Below the pieces are notes generated by a model. The model ran no database searches, had not been told where the DNA came from, and saw only the letters and a program-made list of their open reading frames with translations. Below are positions 25,849-33,714 of a stretch of DNA of 33,714 bases, one piece after another (within the stretch, counting starts at the first letter, position 1; the number at the start of each line of letters is the position of its first letter). The position numbers and the translations under genes were made by a program. Source of the stretch: Prevotella sp. (GTDB lineage Bacteria > Bacteroidota > Bacteroidia > Bacteroidales > Bacteroidaceae); NCBI GenBank assembly GCA_017627765.1, contig JAGAGD010000026.1, forward strand, positions 1-33,714, read 5' to 3'.

Positions 25849-26341
25849 TTTCGTTCCTCGCGCTCGTTCACAAAGTTTAAGCCGATTGATTAACAAATAA
25901 ACAGTTTTTTACGCTTTGCCTCGTGCCAAACGGAAAAATGGCTCCTGATCTTTTTCTAGATTGAAAATTTTTGTTGACAAAAAAATAAGCCAAAAATGCA
26001 GTATAAAAAAGTAACCTCTTGACTTTTCAGAAAAATTTTTGTATGGCGAGTTTTCATTCGCAATGATTTTCCTGAAGAAAGGATGCATAAATAGCGATGT
26101 AGCCCTAAGTCGGTTCAAACAAAGCTAAAGGAGTGGTCTGCAATTCCAACTTTTACCAGAAAAACTTCGATGAAATCGGCATTTTTTTGTAAAATTGTCA
26201 CTTGTTTTGCCAATTTCTTCCATTTCGTTTGTTGGTAACCTCTGTAACGATTCAGGAATAAAGACGTTGTCAGAAAAATATACTTTTTTTATGACTTTAA
26301 GGTGGAAAATAATATTTTTAGAATATTTTTTAAGAAAAAAC

Positions 26342-26372
26342 TATGTATACTAAATTATTTTTAGTAATTTTG
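26342..26372 (+). promoter_or_regulatory. Probable promoter of the acyltransferase operon
   Basis: TATG (26342-26345, one change from TTTG), 19 bases, then TAATTTTG (26365-26372), an exact -7 match. The ATG is 24 bases downstream. Confidence 0.55.
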
Positions 26373-26396
26373 CATATTGTTTGATGCTAAAATGAC

Positions 26397-27254
26397 ATGA
26401 TAGAAGTAAGCGAGAAAACTATTGACATTGAGGCCGTCCTTCGCAGCAAGATGGGCGATAAGGTGCGCTATGTGCCTTCTTTCTTGAAGCGATGGCTCAA
26501 GAAAATCATTCATCAAGACGAGGTTAATGAGTTTCTGTGGAAGAATAAGGAAAAGACTGGCGTTGAGTGGCTTTGGGCGACAGTGCGCTATCTCGATATG
26601 AATCTTGAAGTGGAGGGAACGGAGAACCTGCCAAGTCCTGACGACGGCAAACTATATACCTTCGTGTCAAACCATCCGCTTGGAGGTATTGACGGTGTCG
26701 CTCTCGGTGCAATTATCGGAAAACACTACGACGGAAAGTTCCGCTATCTCGTTAACGATTTGCTAATGAACCTGCCAGGTCTGGCGCCGCTTTGCATTCC
26801 TATAAATAAGACTGGTCATCAGGCTCGCAATTTCCCCGCTATGGTCAATGCTGGTTTCAATAGCGGAAACCATATCCTGATGTTCCCCGCGGGACTTTGT
26901 TCTCGAAAGATAAAGGGAGAAATAGCCGACTTGGAGTGGAAAAAGGCTTTCATAAGCAAAAGCGTTGAGCATCAGCGCGATGTTGTTCCAATCCATTTCA
27001 GCGGTCAGAACTCAAACAAGTTCTACAGGATAGCAAATATCTGCAAGATGCTCGGCATCAAGTTTAACATAGCAATGCTGTTCCTTGTAGACGAGATGTA
27101 TAAAAACAGGCATAAGTCATTTAAGATAACAATAGGAAAACCTATATCGTGGGAGACGTTTAATAAGCAAAAATCTCCGATGAAATGGGCAAATTTAGTA
27201 AGAAACAGAGTATATCAAGCCGACCTGTTGACGACAACAGCACCTCTCGGATAG
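26397..27254 (+). CDS. glsA: PlsC-type O-acyltransferase, likely glycine-lipid GlsA
   Basis: A 285-residue acyltransferase of the lysophospholipid acyltransferase superfamily. The catalytic block SNHPLGGIDG (91-100) has His93 and Asp99, that is H-X5-D in place of the usual H-X4-D; the form NHPLGG(I/L)DG is, from memory, characteristic of this Bacteroidota subfamily. FPAGLCSRK (163-171) stands for the second FPEGTRS-like motif. The next gene, 34 bp on, encodes a GNAT-type N-acyltransferase. In Bacteroides thetaiotaomicron an adjacent pair of this kind (glsB, glsA) makes glycine lipids: GlsB acylates glycine on nitrogen, and GlsA adds the second chain on the hydroxyl. The same role is inferred here. 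An ornithine-lipid role (OlsA/OlsB) is the alternative. Confidence 0.75.
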   Translation: MIEVSEKTIDIEAVLRSKMGDKVRYVPSFLKRWLKKIIHQDEVNEFLWKNKEKTGVEWLWATVRYLDMNLEVEGTENLPSPDDGKLYTFVSNHPLGGIDGVALGAIIGKHYDGKFRYLVNDLLMNLPGLAPLCIPINKTGHQARNFPAMVNAGFNSGNHILMFPAGLCSRKIKGEIADLEWKKAFISKSVEHQRDVVPIHFSGQNSNKFYRIANICKMLGIKFNIAMLFLVDEMYKNRHKSFKITIGKPISWETFNKQKSPMKWANLVRNRVYQADLLTTTAPLG

Positions 27255-27288
27255 TTAATTTGACAAACTACTATATTTTTAGAGCATT

Positions 27289-28275
27289 ATGCAGAATATA
27301 ATTCCTCCAGTAGACAAAGAATTGCTAAAAAGCGAACTGACACCCGACAAGCAGTTGCGCTCTACAAACAAAAGCAACAACGAGATTTATATTGTAGATT
27401 ATCATAACTCGCCTAATGTTGTCAGAGAGATTGGCAGACAGCGCGAGGAAGTGTTCCGTGCTGCTGGTGGAGGAACTGGCAAGGAACTTGATCTCGACGA
27501 GTTCGACACAATGAAGAACTGCTATAAACAGCTGATTGTGTGGAATCCAGAGGCAGAGGAAATAATAGGAGGTTACAGATATAAACTCGGTAATGAGGTT
27601 GACTTCGACGAAAACGGACAACCTGTTCTTGCTACAAGCCATATATTCCATTTCTCCGACAAGTTCATTAAAGAATATCTTCCACAGACAGTCGAACTGG
27701 CACGCTCGTACGTTACTCTGCCTTATCAGAGTTCTAAAATGGGTTCTAAGAGCCTTTTTGCACTCGACAACCTCTGGGACGGACTCGGTGCGCTGACGGT
27801 AATAATGCCAAACGTGAAATATTTCTTTGGCAAGATGACTATGTATCCGTCGTATGTGCGTAAGGGCAGAGACATGATTTTGTATTTCCTGCGAAAGCAT
27901 TTCGACGACAAAGATAATCTTATAATCCCGATGAAACCGCTGAAAATTGAAAGCGACGAAACAGAACTGGCTAAACTTTTTGATAAGGATAATTTCAAGG
28001 ACGACTATAAGATTCTAAATCGCGAGATACGACTGCTGGGCTTTAATATTCCACCGCTCGTCAATGCCTATATGAGTCTTAGCCCTACTATGAGAATGTT
28101 TGGTACGGCTATCAACGACGGATTTGGCGATGTGGAAGAAACTGGCATTCTTATAGCTGTTGATGAAATACTCGAGCAAAAGCGTGTGCGCCATATTGAT
28201 TCATACGTTAAGGAGCATCCAGAGGCCTTAAGAATTACATCTGGAGCCAATAAGGTTTTCTTTCCAGATAAGTAA
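27289..28275 (+). CDS. glsB: GNAT-type N-acyltransferase, likely glycine-lipid GlsB
   Basis: A 328-residue member of the OlsB/hemolysin-like GNAT acyltransferases. Residues about 35-230 carry the fold: the block VREIGRQREEVFRAAGGGTGKELDLDEFD is split around 45-73, followed by QLIVWNPEAEEIIGGYRY (81-98) and ELARSYVTLPYQ (136-147). These enzymes use acyl-ACP to N-acylate an amino acid, giving a mono-acyl amino acid; in Bacteroides the substrate is glycine. The C-terminal ~100 residues are extra to the minimal GNAT domain and contain a conserved-looking LLGFNIPPLVNAYMSLSP segment. It is downstream of, and probably co-transcribed with, the O-acyltransferase gene. Amino-acid specificity cannot be read from the sequence. 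Confidence 0.75.
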   Translation: MQNIIPPVDKELLKSELTPDKQLRSTNKSNNEIYIVDYHNSPNVVREIGRQREEVFRAAGGGTGKELDLDEFDTMKNCYKQLIVWNPEAEEIIGGYRYKLGNEVDFDENGQPVLATSHIFHFSDKFIKEYLPQTVELARSYVTLPYQSSKMGSKSLFALDNLWDGLGALTVIMPNVKYFFGKMTMYPSYVRKGRDMILYFLRKHFDDKDNLIIPMKPLKIESDETELAKLFDKDNFKDDYKILNREIRLLGFNIPPLVNAYMSLSPTMRMFGTAINDGFGDVEETGILIAVDEILEQKRVRHIDSYVKEHPEALRITSGANKVFFPDK

Positions 28276-28350
28276 AATCCCCATTTCATCGAATTTTCAT
28301 AATGTATAATCTCCGTTTTGGAGAAATTTAGATGTTAGTAAATAAAGTTG

Positions 28351-28390
28351 AGAAGGATGGTTTACAAGAGCCATCCTTCTTGTTTGTTGT
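28351..28390 (+). terminator. Terminator after the acyltransferase pair
   Basis: AGAAGGATGG (28351-28360) pairs with CCATCCTTCT (28371-28380) around a 10-base loop, followed by a T-rich tail. Confidence 0.8.
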
Positions 28391-28513
28391 CTTGTGAATA
28401 ATCTAAGGTTTTTACTCTTTTTCATTTGTGCAGGTTCTAAGAAACGTACATATCCAAAATCTTAATAAATATGTCTGAAGTTTGATTTTTTTTTAAAATA
28501 AATAGGCAAATAA

Positions 28514-28544
28514 TTTGATGTTTATCAAAAAATGCTTAAATTTG
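28514..28544 (+). promoter_or_regulatory. Consensus Bacteroidota promoter
   Basis: TTTG (28514-28517), 19 bases, then TAAATTTG (28537-28544). Both boxes match the consensus exactly. The predicted transcript starts near 28551 and has a ~93-base leader before the ATG at 28644. Confidence 0.75.
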
Positions 28545-28643
28545 TCCCCGATATTATTTTGAATAAGACAGCTTCGGCTAATCGTGGTTCCCGTCGATAG
28601 CATGTCTTGGTCTACAAACCTGTGGAACCCAACCTTAATTAAT

Positions 28644-30683
28644 ATGAAGAAGATTTTTACCCTAATTGGATTCTTCTCTCTTTGTGTCACTATGATGGCG
28701 CAGGGTCCTTTACGTACATCTGCAGAGGAGTATGGAGAGTTGCAATCTATCTTCAAAGAAGATTTCTCAAAAATGACAACAGGGGAAGTGGGAGCACCTG
28801 ATTTTAATGTTGAAGACTTCCTGCTTGGTTTCCCTGATGAGTGTGAGTACCCTTGGTGGAACTTGAATCCTAAATACACAAACCAAGAGCATTGGGGAGG
28901 TATGAATGTATGGCCTGCTGGCGGAACTGTATATCTTGAATGCGATGAGAATACAGGTGGAGCGCGTGTCAGTTTGCCAAATATTGACGGAAGTATGAAT
29001 GACGGATATGTTGTTCTTCGTTTCCGTGCTCGCACTGAAAGCGGAAAAGTAAATAACTGTCTTTTCGTTGAAGGTGCAGAGACAAACAACATGGGGCCAG
29101 AATGGCGTAATCTTGAGTCATATTTTGGATCTGAAGTGAATGATACATGGAAGGACTATGAATTTATTTTCAGCAATGTTGGCTCCTCAACTATCTTCAT
29201 AATAGGTTCGCAGACTGGCATAGGTCCTTCAATCGCTCCTATATATCTTGACGATGTAGAATTGTTCTCTCTCAAGCAGTTTGTCGGAACACCAAAGGTC
29301 TTGAAGCATACCAACTATGTGGGACATGGTCAAAACGCTTCATTCCAAGCAAACTGGGAAGCTGTTGAAGGCGCAGACAGCTACATGATCAATGTTTATA
29401 CAATGAATGACTATGGTATTCCTGTTGACTACATTGTAGAAGATGAAGTTGTAAACGGAACATCATATACCGTTGATAATGCTGTCTCTGGAGTTGTTTA
29501 CTATTACACTGTTGTTGCCTTAAAAGACGACTTGAAGTCGCTGCCAAGCACTCCAATGATTGTTGAAGACATCGCTGTTCCTGAGAATCTTGCTTCTACA
29601 CCAATTGTTGAAGGAAAATACACAGCGACATGGGATGCCGTTCCATCAGCACAACGATACAACTACATTGCTTATTTCGATCGCAAGGCTGCCGCTGACG
29701 GTGAGTTTGTTGTTACAAGCGAAGACTTCAGCAACCTGCACTTCCCAGAGTCACCAGAGCTTGGAGACTTGAGCGGACAGGTTTCTACAATCACTATTGA
29801 GACTGATCAGGGCAATCACTTCGACACATATTATCTGACTGACTTCAAGCAGAGCGGATGGTATTCAACAATGTCTCTGCCTTGTGCTGGATATCTTAAA
29901 CTCGACGGATGGATGTATCAGTATGGTGCAGGCGATGCTGGATTGATTTCTCCAGAGCTCGACCTTTCTAAGAATGGTGGTGCATTCGATCTCAATGTTA
30001 AGTCTTACGGAGTAATAGACGAGTTCGGAAATCTGACTACTTGTGCTGCTGCTCTCTTCACTTTCGATGAGGAAAAGGGTGACTATACACAGCAGGAACT
30101 TATCTATTTTGACCAAGGCGAAGAGGCATGGCAAAACAACACTGCTCACTTCACAAAGGGTACGGACAGGTCTATAATAGGACTCTATGCAGTAAGAGGT
30201 GCTGAAAACTTATTCCTCGACGACCTTAAGATTGTTCAAAACTATAAGGCTGGCGAGTCATTCCGCGACCCATTCTTCGCATCTCCACGTCATGACGGAA
30301 CTGAAGTTGAAGTTGTTCTGCCTGCACAGGTTGTTGATGCTGACGTTTACCACCGCGTACAGGCAGTGCGCTCTAAGCGTTCAAACAATCAGAACAAGGC
30401 ATTTGATGAGGTTATCAGCAAGTTCTCTGATTTGCTCTATGTTGGCAAGGGCTCTTCAACAGGAATCTGCTCTGAAGTTCTTCTGTCAAAGGCAACTGTA
30501 CAGATGCGCGACGGTCAGCTCATCGTTAATAATGTAAACGGCGAGACTGTTGAAGTATTCAATATTGCAGGTGAGAAGGTATTTGGTGACCGTACAGGTA
30601 ATACAACTGTAAGCGTTGCAGTTCCTCAGCACGGCACATATATTGTTAAGGTAGGAAAACAAACTGTTAAAGTAGTATTTTAA
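28644..30683 (+). CDS. Secreted Fn3/jelly-roll protein with type IX sorting domain
   Basis: I choose ATG 28644 because it opens a clear signal peptide (MKKIFTLIGFFSLCVTMMAQ); the frame can be extended to GTG 28584 but that part is unlike a signal. The product has 679 residues. Residues about 35-210 look like a jelly-roll carbohydrate-binding-like domain ending in IYLDDVELFSL. About 215-308 is a fibronectin III domain (ANWEAVEGADSYMINVYT, then YYYTVVAL). At about 320-350 a second Fn3 begins (ATWDAVPSAQRYNYIAYF), is interrupted by another jelly-roll-like module (about 358-532, ending LFLDDLKIV), and seems to resume at about 550-600 (VYHRVQAVRS). The last ~70 residues (VEVFNIAGEKVF, then GTYIVKVGKQTVKVVF) are a type A sorting domain. 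It probably acts on the cell surface or outside; no catalytic site is recognised. Confidence 0.85.
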   Translation: MKKIFTLIGFFSLCVTMMAQGPLRTSAEEYGELQSIFKEDFSKMTTGEVGAPDFNVEDFLLGFPDECEYPWWNLNPKYTNQEHWGGMNVWPAGGTVYLECDENTGGARVSLPNIDGSMNDGYVVLRFRARTESGKVNNCLFVEGAETNNMGPEWRNLESYFGSEVNDTWKDYEFIFSNVGSSTIFIIGSQTGIGPSIAPIYLDDVELFSLKQFVGTPKVLKHTNYVGHGQNASFQANWEAVEGADSYMINVYTMNDYGIPVDYIVEDEVVNGTSYTVDNAVSGVVYYYTVVALKDDLKSLPSTPMIVEDIAVPENLASTPIVEGKYTATWDAVPSAQRYNYIAYFDRKAAADGEFVVTSEDFSNLHFPESPELGDLSGQVSTITIETDQGNHFDTYYLTDFKQSGWYSTMSLPCAGYLKLDGWMYQYGAGDAGLISPELDLSKNGGAFDLNVKSYGVIDEFGNLTTCAAALFTFDEEKGDYTQQELIYFDQGEEAWQNNTAHFTKGTDRSIIGLYAVRGAENLFLDDLKIVQNYKAGESFRDPFFASPRHDGTEVEVVLPAQVVDADVYHRVQAVRSKRSNNQNKAFDEVISKFSDLLYVGKGSSTGICSEVLLSKATVQMRDGQLIVNNVNGETVEVFNIAGEKVFGDRTGNTTVSVAVPQHGTYIVKVGKQTVKVVF

Positions 30684-30692
30684 ATAACTCAT

Positions 30693-30709
30693 ACCTTATT
30701 TAATAAGGT
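30693..30709. repeat. Small hairpin ACCTTAT/ATAAGGT
   Basis: Perfect 7-bp arms (30693-30699 and 30703-30709) with a 3-base loop, 10 bases after the stop codon of the preceding gene. Confidence 0.5.
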
Positions 30710-30732
30710 CTCTGAAAAATTGGTTTGGGAGC

Positions 30733-30758
30733 AAAAGAGGATTAAGTTTCCTCTTTTC
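30733..30758 (+). terminator. Terminator after the Fn3 protein gene
   Basis: AAAAGAGGA (30733-30741) pairs with TCCTCTTTT (30749-30757) around a 7-base loop; the distal arm itself supplies the T-run. The stem also reads as a terminator in reverse. Confidence 0.65.
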
Positions 30759-30811
30759 TCCTTAACTTACTAAATTGATTCTATATATTTTATTAACAAA
30801 TTATTGTAACT

Positions 30812-33346
30812 ATGAAACAAATTTTACGTTTTAAAGTCTTGTCGCTTCTCATGCTGACGGGACTATTTTGTGCTAATGCTGCGCCTGTCTCTACATTGGC
30901 AGAGATGAAAGAGGCGTTTGGTGGCGACCTTACAATTACAGCTGAGCATCCTATCTATGTTGTTGATATTGATGCTGACGGCTATTACATGTTGTATGAC
31001 GGAACTGCTGGTGTTTTGGTTCTTGATGTAGAGAATTTCCTTTCTTCTTATTCTATTCAGAAAGGTTATTCTATCACTGCTGGTACTTTCTATTTTGGTT
31101 ATAATAGTTTTATTGGTTTCAATTTCTATAAATCTCCAACAGACTTGGTTATTTCAGAGAATGGGACAATTGCAGACCCTATAGATTTGCCTGAAGTTAC
31201 AAGCCGCTTCGACAGAGGAACTTATTTCAAGACCAAAGGTACTATCTCTGCTGTTGAAGGTGGTTACAAATTTGTTCCTGAAGTTGGCGAATCTGAAATG
31301 CTTGCAGACTATTTCAATGTCGGTGCAAACTTCTCTGAGTTTGTAGATAAGCCAGGTATATTTACTGGTATTATTACAGGTACTGGAACATCTAACTCCT
31401 ATTCTCCTTTCACAGCAAACTTCTTTGAAGCCGAAGGCGAAGAACCTGGTGACGTCGTTAAGACATTCAAAGAACTGCTGGAAAGCTCAACAGACAATGA
31501 GCTGGTAAATGTAATTATGCCTGAGAATGCTCAGATTCTTAGAATCGTGAACAGTTCTGTATATGTATGGGATGGTGAAACTGGTATCCAGTTTTATGCA
31601 AGCGGTGGTAATCACAGCAGCTACATTACAAACTTTGATTATTCAAGCGACGGTTTTTCAGACGGTTATACCGGCTATTTGCTGACTGGTTCTGTCGAAG
31701 CCACATTTGAGGAGTCGTATTGGGATTTCTATATGCCAACAGGTTCGCTTACAATTGGCGATAAGGCAGAGCTTACTCCAAAAGAATTTGCTGGCGCAGA
31801 CTTGGCAAATGGTGGCAAAATGAATTACTATTCCTATGTAAAGATGCACGGAAAGATTGAAAATGGTAAGTTTATTGCTGATGACGGAACTGAGTTTAAT
31901 ATAAACGAGGAATGGGTAAACATCGGAGCTGGAAGCAAGGAAGGCGAAGGAACACTCAAGGGAATGTATTATAACGATTCATGGGGTGGGTCTCAGCTAT
32001 ATATTATCGAGAATACTGCTTGGACAGCCGACCCTTCAGAAGATGACTTCGATGCTCCAGTTATGTCAATTGCAGAACTTAAACAGTTGGGTTATGACAA
32101 TGTGCGTTTCAAGTTTGAGCAAGATAAAGTAGTTATTGCTGCTGTCATTCCTGGAGAGGGATACGATCAGTTATTCCTTTGGGACGGACAGGACGGTGTG
32201 TTCTTGAACGGAGATATACTTTCAGGAACAGACTTTGAAGCAAAGCAAGGCTACGTAATCAATGGAGGATTAGTTGCAACATATCAAGGCTCATACAGCA
32301 ATCAGATTTATTGCAATCCTTCTTATTTCAGCGAGCATGAAGTACATCTCACTTTAGGTGGAGAAAAGAACCTGACACCTGTTAAGAAGTCTTTTGAAGA
32401 ATTGCATGCTACTGCTGGAACTACTGTGAATGACTACTCTTATGTAGCCGTTGAAGGTACAATTGTTGATGGCAGAATGGTTTCTGGCGATCAGGAAATA
32501 TTGATTATGAATTTTGCGTGCCCTAATGCAGATGTCAACAAATATGACGGACAGACTGGCACCTTCTATGGACTCTATCAGGCAACTGGTGGTGAATATC
32601 TACTGCCTATCAGTGAGTTCTATTTCATGAAAAATGACGACCCTGTTGTTTATCCATTGGAAAATCTTACAGACCTCAACGCTGCCGAGCAGCCTGGTTT
32701 ATATAATATGAGCTTGACGGCAGAAGGCGATTATAAAGTACAGCTTCTTGCTTACAACAGCGGTGTTGCTTACTTGTGGGATGGACAGAAAGGCGCAATC
32801 GTGTTAGATGAAACCAATTCAATCCCAGCCGATAAGGTCGGAGCTTTCCTGACAGGCGATGTTAAGTTTACAATAACGAACAATGAAGATGTTATTGAGT
32901 ATCTGATAGATGCTGCTTCTATCGTGTTCACTGAAGTTGAAGAGTTCCTGCCAGCTGTAGAGAAGACTTCATTCAATGAAGGTGACTTCGTTAAGGTTAA
33001 GGCAACACTTATGTTTGACGAGACCGATGGTACTGTTTACTTCACAATAGGCGACGAAGACTACATTCTTGTTGACGATCTTGTAGCCTTTGGCGTTGAG
33101 CCTGCAGAGCTTAATGGCAAGGAAGGCACACTCACAGCAATCTATACAGGTATGAATCTGTTGTCAATCTATCCTGACGCATGGTTTGTAGAGTCTGAGC
33201 CTAATGCTATTTCTCTCACAACCGTGACCGAAGCAGATGCTGCTCGCGGTGTTTATACACTCGACGGCCGCTATGTAGGCAACTCCGTTAAGAACCTTAC
33301 AAAGGGCATCTATGTTGTTGGCGGAAAGAAGATTGCAGTGAAATAG
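30812..33346 (+). CDS. Exported protein of four ~200-residue repeats
   Basis: I do not recognise a named function. The 844 residues begin with a signal peptide (about 1-23, ending CANAAP). The body is four repeats, each with the same central motif: LYDGTAGVLVL (61-71), VWDGETGIQF (252-261), LWDGQDGVFL (456-465) and LWDGQKGAIVL (655-665), spaced 191, 204 and 199 residues apart. Each repeat then has a GY-x-(I/L)-x-G strand (KGYSITAG, DGYTGYLLTG, QGYVINGG, KVGAFLTG) and, about 80 residues after the motif, an S/G-Y/D-x-V-K/A-x-x-(G/A)-T/K segment (YFKTKGTI, YVKMHGKI, YVAVEGTI, FVKVKATL) that looks like the start of an OB-fold. The C terminus (GVYTLDGRYVG, then KGIYVVGGKKIAVK) is a Prevotella-type sorting tail. 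Surface or secreted location is inferred. It probably has its own transcript, being preceded by a terminator. Confidence 0.85.
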   Translation: MKQILRFKVLSLLMLTGLFCANAAPVSTLAEMKEAFGGDLTITAEHPIYVVDIDADGYYMLYDGTAGVLVLDVENFLSSYSIQKGYSITAGTFYFGYNSFIGFNFYKSPTDLVISENGTIADPIDLPEVTSRFDRGTYFKTKGTISAVEGGYKFVPEVGESEMLADYFNVGANFSEFVDKPGIFTGIITGTGTSNSYSPFTANFFEAEGEEPGDVVKTFKELLESSTDNELVNVIMPENAQILRIVNSSVYVWDGETGIQFYASGGNHSSYITNFDYSSDGFSDGYTGYLLTGSVEATFEESYWDFYMPTGSLTIGDKAELTPKEFAGADLANGGKMNYYSYVKMHGKIENGKFIADDGTEFNINEEWVNIGAGSKEGEGTLKGMYYNDSWGGSQLYIIENTAWTADPSEDDFDAPVMSIAELKQLGYDNVRFKFEQDKVVIAAVIPGEGYDQLFLWDGQDGVFLNGDILSGTDFEAKQGYVINGGLVATYQGSYSNQIYCNPSYFSEHEVHLTLGGEKNLTPVKKSFEELHATAGTTVNDYSYVAVEGTIVDGRMVSGDQEILIMNFACPNADVNKYDGQTGTFYGLYQATGGEYLLPISEFYFMKNDDPVVYPLENLTDLNAAEQPGLYNMSLTAEGDYKVQLLAYNSGVAYLWDGQKGAIVLDETNSIPADKVGAFLTGDVKFTITNNEDVIEYLIDAASIVFTEVEEFLPAVEKTSFNEGDFVKVKATLMFDETDGTVYFTIGDEDYILVDDLVAFGVEPAELNGKEGTLTAIYTGMNLLSIYPDAWFVESEPNAISLTTVTEADAARGVYTLDGRYVGNSVKNLTKGIYVVGGKKIAVK

Positions 33347-33376
33347 GCTATTTGGTTAGTATAGCATATTAGTTAG

Positions 33377-33416
33377 ATGCGGAGGCATTGTCTTTAATGC
33401 CCTCCGCATTTTTTTG
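33377..33416 (+). terminator. Terminator after the four-repeat protein gene
   Basis: ATGCGGAGGCATT (33377-33389) pairs with AATGCCCTCCGCAT (33396-33409) with one bulged base, followed by a run of seven T. Confidence 0.85.
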
Positions 33417-33714
33417 GGTTCATCCCCGAATTGCGTTGGTTTTGTCATGTAGTCCGAGCAGTAGCAGTGTGAAATACTCATCATCTCTATAGCCATATGC
33501 TCTTCTCTTCATTACCTTTATCTTATTGTTGATACCTTCCAGCATTGCGTTTGTTACAGGGGCATCATACCATTCCAATATGCCCGTTCTTCTGGCCATT
33601 AGCGTATTGGCCACTTTGATGAAAGGCTTCAGTTTGGTCTCCCTGGCCCTTTCACACCAATAGGCAAGCTGCCTCTCTGCTTCTTCCTTACTGTCTTGCA
33701 TCCATATCTGGTCG
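33411..33714 (-). mobile_element. Insertion sequence of ISL3 type, partial
   Basis: Inferred from the transposase part. The GGGTTCATCCCCG stretch at about 33416-33428 may belong to the terminal inverted repeat; its partner would lie outside the window, so the boundary is a guess. Confidence 0.55.
33420..33714 (-). CDS. ISL3-like transposase, C-terminal part
   Basis: The frame is open through the right edge (residues DQIW precede the first visible Met), so only the last ~97 residues are here. The block EWYDAPVTNAMLEGINNKIK (split around a conserved glutamate), then KRRAYGYRDDEYFTLLLLGLHD, is typical of the C-terminal part of the DDE domain of ISL3-family transposases; the Glu of LEGINNKIK is the likely third acidic catalytic residue. 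The stop codon is only a few bases from the T-run of the neighbouring terminator, so the right end of the element probably lies near 33411-33420. Whether the copy is intact cannot be told. Confidence 0.85.
   Translation of the reverse strand, partial: DQIWMQDSKEEAERQLAYWCERARETKLKPFIKVANTLMARRTGILEWYDAPVTNAMLEGINNKIKVMKRRAYGYRDDEYFTLLLLGLHDKTNAIRG

Larger units (their letters stand above)
25362..26341. other. Long non-coding region between mraZ and the glsA-like gene
   Basis: About 1 kb without a convincing gene. It is AT-rich with long T-runs, four phased CATG words (25387-25421), a 15-base palindrome GAAAGACCGTCTTTC (25536-25550) and a cluster of dyads (25740-25850). The 10-mer AGTGTGAAAG occurs twice (25531 and 25759). 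From about 25900 to 26340 I see no clear structure. A multi-copy intergenic element or a small RNA is possible, but nothing shows it. Confidence 0.6.
28276..28643. other. Spacer with terminator, promoter and leader
   Basis: This 368-bp gap holds the terminator of the acyltransferase pair, a well-formed promoter for the next gene, and a leader of roughly 90 bases. The leader begins with a small AGC-TTCG-GCT hairpin (28570-28579). Confidence 0.7.

Noticed and set aside
25909-26118. 69-codon minus-strand frame in the long spacer
   Set aside because: The composition is Phe/Lys/Arg-rich from translated AT-rich DNA and it has no domain or good promoter. Similar peptides may occur in other genomes only because the DNA is a repeat.
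28584-28643. GTG 28584 as start of the Fn3 protein
   Set aside because: The 20 extra residues (beginning MVPVDSMSWS) would precede an otherwise perfect signal peptide at Met 28644; the segment is better explained as leader RNA.

Overview
The window looks like chromosome of a Bacteroidales bacterium, most likely Prevotella in the broad sense. The reasons are: promoters of the Bacteroidota type (TTTG, then about 19-21 nt, then TAnnTTTG); secreted proteins that end in the short C-terminal tails used by type IX secretion; a glycine-lipid-type acyltransferase pair; a division and cell-wall (dcw) cluster without murF; and an ISL3-type transposase of the form common in this phylum. Genus is an inference from gene content, not from a marker gene. 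I see no rRNA, tRNA or CRISPR array.

Left part (1-8880). Two tandem paralogous lipoproteins are followed by a 42-codon relic of a secreted-protein C terminus and a 260-bp patchwork of short tandem and inverted repeats. Then come, on the minus strand, a superfamily 1 helicase and a chloramphenicol-acetyltransferase-fold protein. On the plus strand are a flavin reductase-like protein, a single-polypeptide fusion of lipoate-protein ligase and lipoyl synthase, and methionyl-tRNA synthetase. A strong 21-bp bidirectional terminator separates metG from the dcw cluster.

Centre (8992-25289, all minus strand). This is a complete dcw cluster. In transcription order it reads mraZ, rsmH, ftsL-like, ftsI (with PASTA domain), murE, mraY, murD, ftsW, murG, murC, ftsQ, ftsA, ftsZ. 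It supplies the late cytoplasmic and lipid-linked steps of peptidoglycan synthesis together with the divisome. MurE has the DNPR motif expected for meso-diaminopimelate. Directly upstream of mraZ are three GTGG repeats at an exact 10-bp period, overlapping the predicted promoter; this is a good candidate for the operator through which MraZ controls its own operon.

Right part (25290-33714). A 1.1-kb non-coding stretch with nested palindromes separates the dcw cluster from two adjacent acyltransferase genes that probably make glycine lipids (GlsA/GlsB type). Two large exported proteins follow. One has what looks like a jelly-roll module inserted in a fibronectin III domain. The other, of 844 residues, is built from four ~200-residue repeats, each marked by a WDGxxG-type motif; I do not recognise its function. 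The window ends inside an ISL3-like transposase gene.

The core genes are ordinary for the phylum. The less explained items are the four-repeat secreted protein, the ligase-LipA fusion, the predicted MraZ operator, and the several families of short intergenic repeats.
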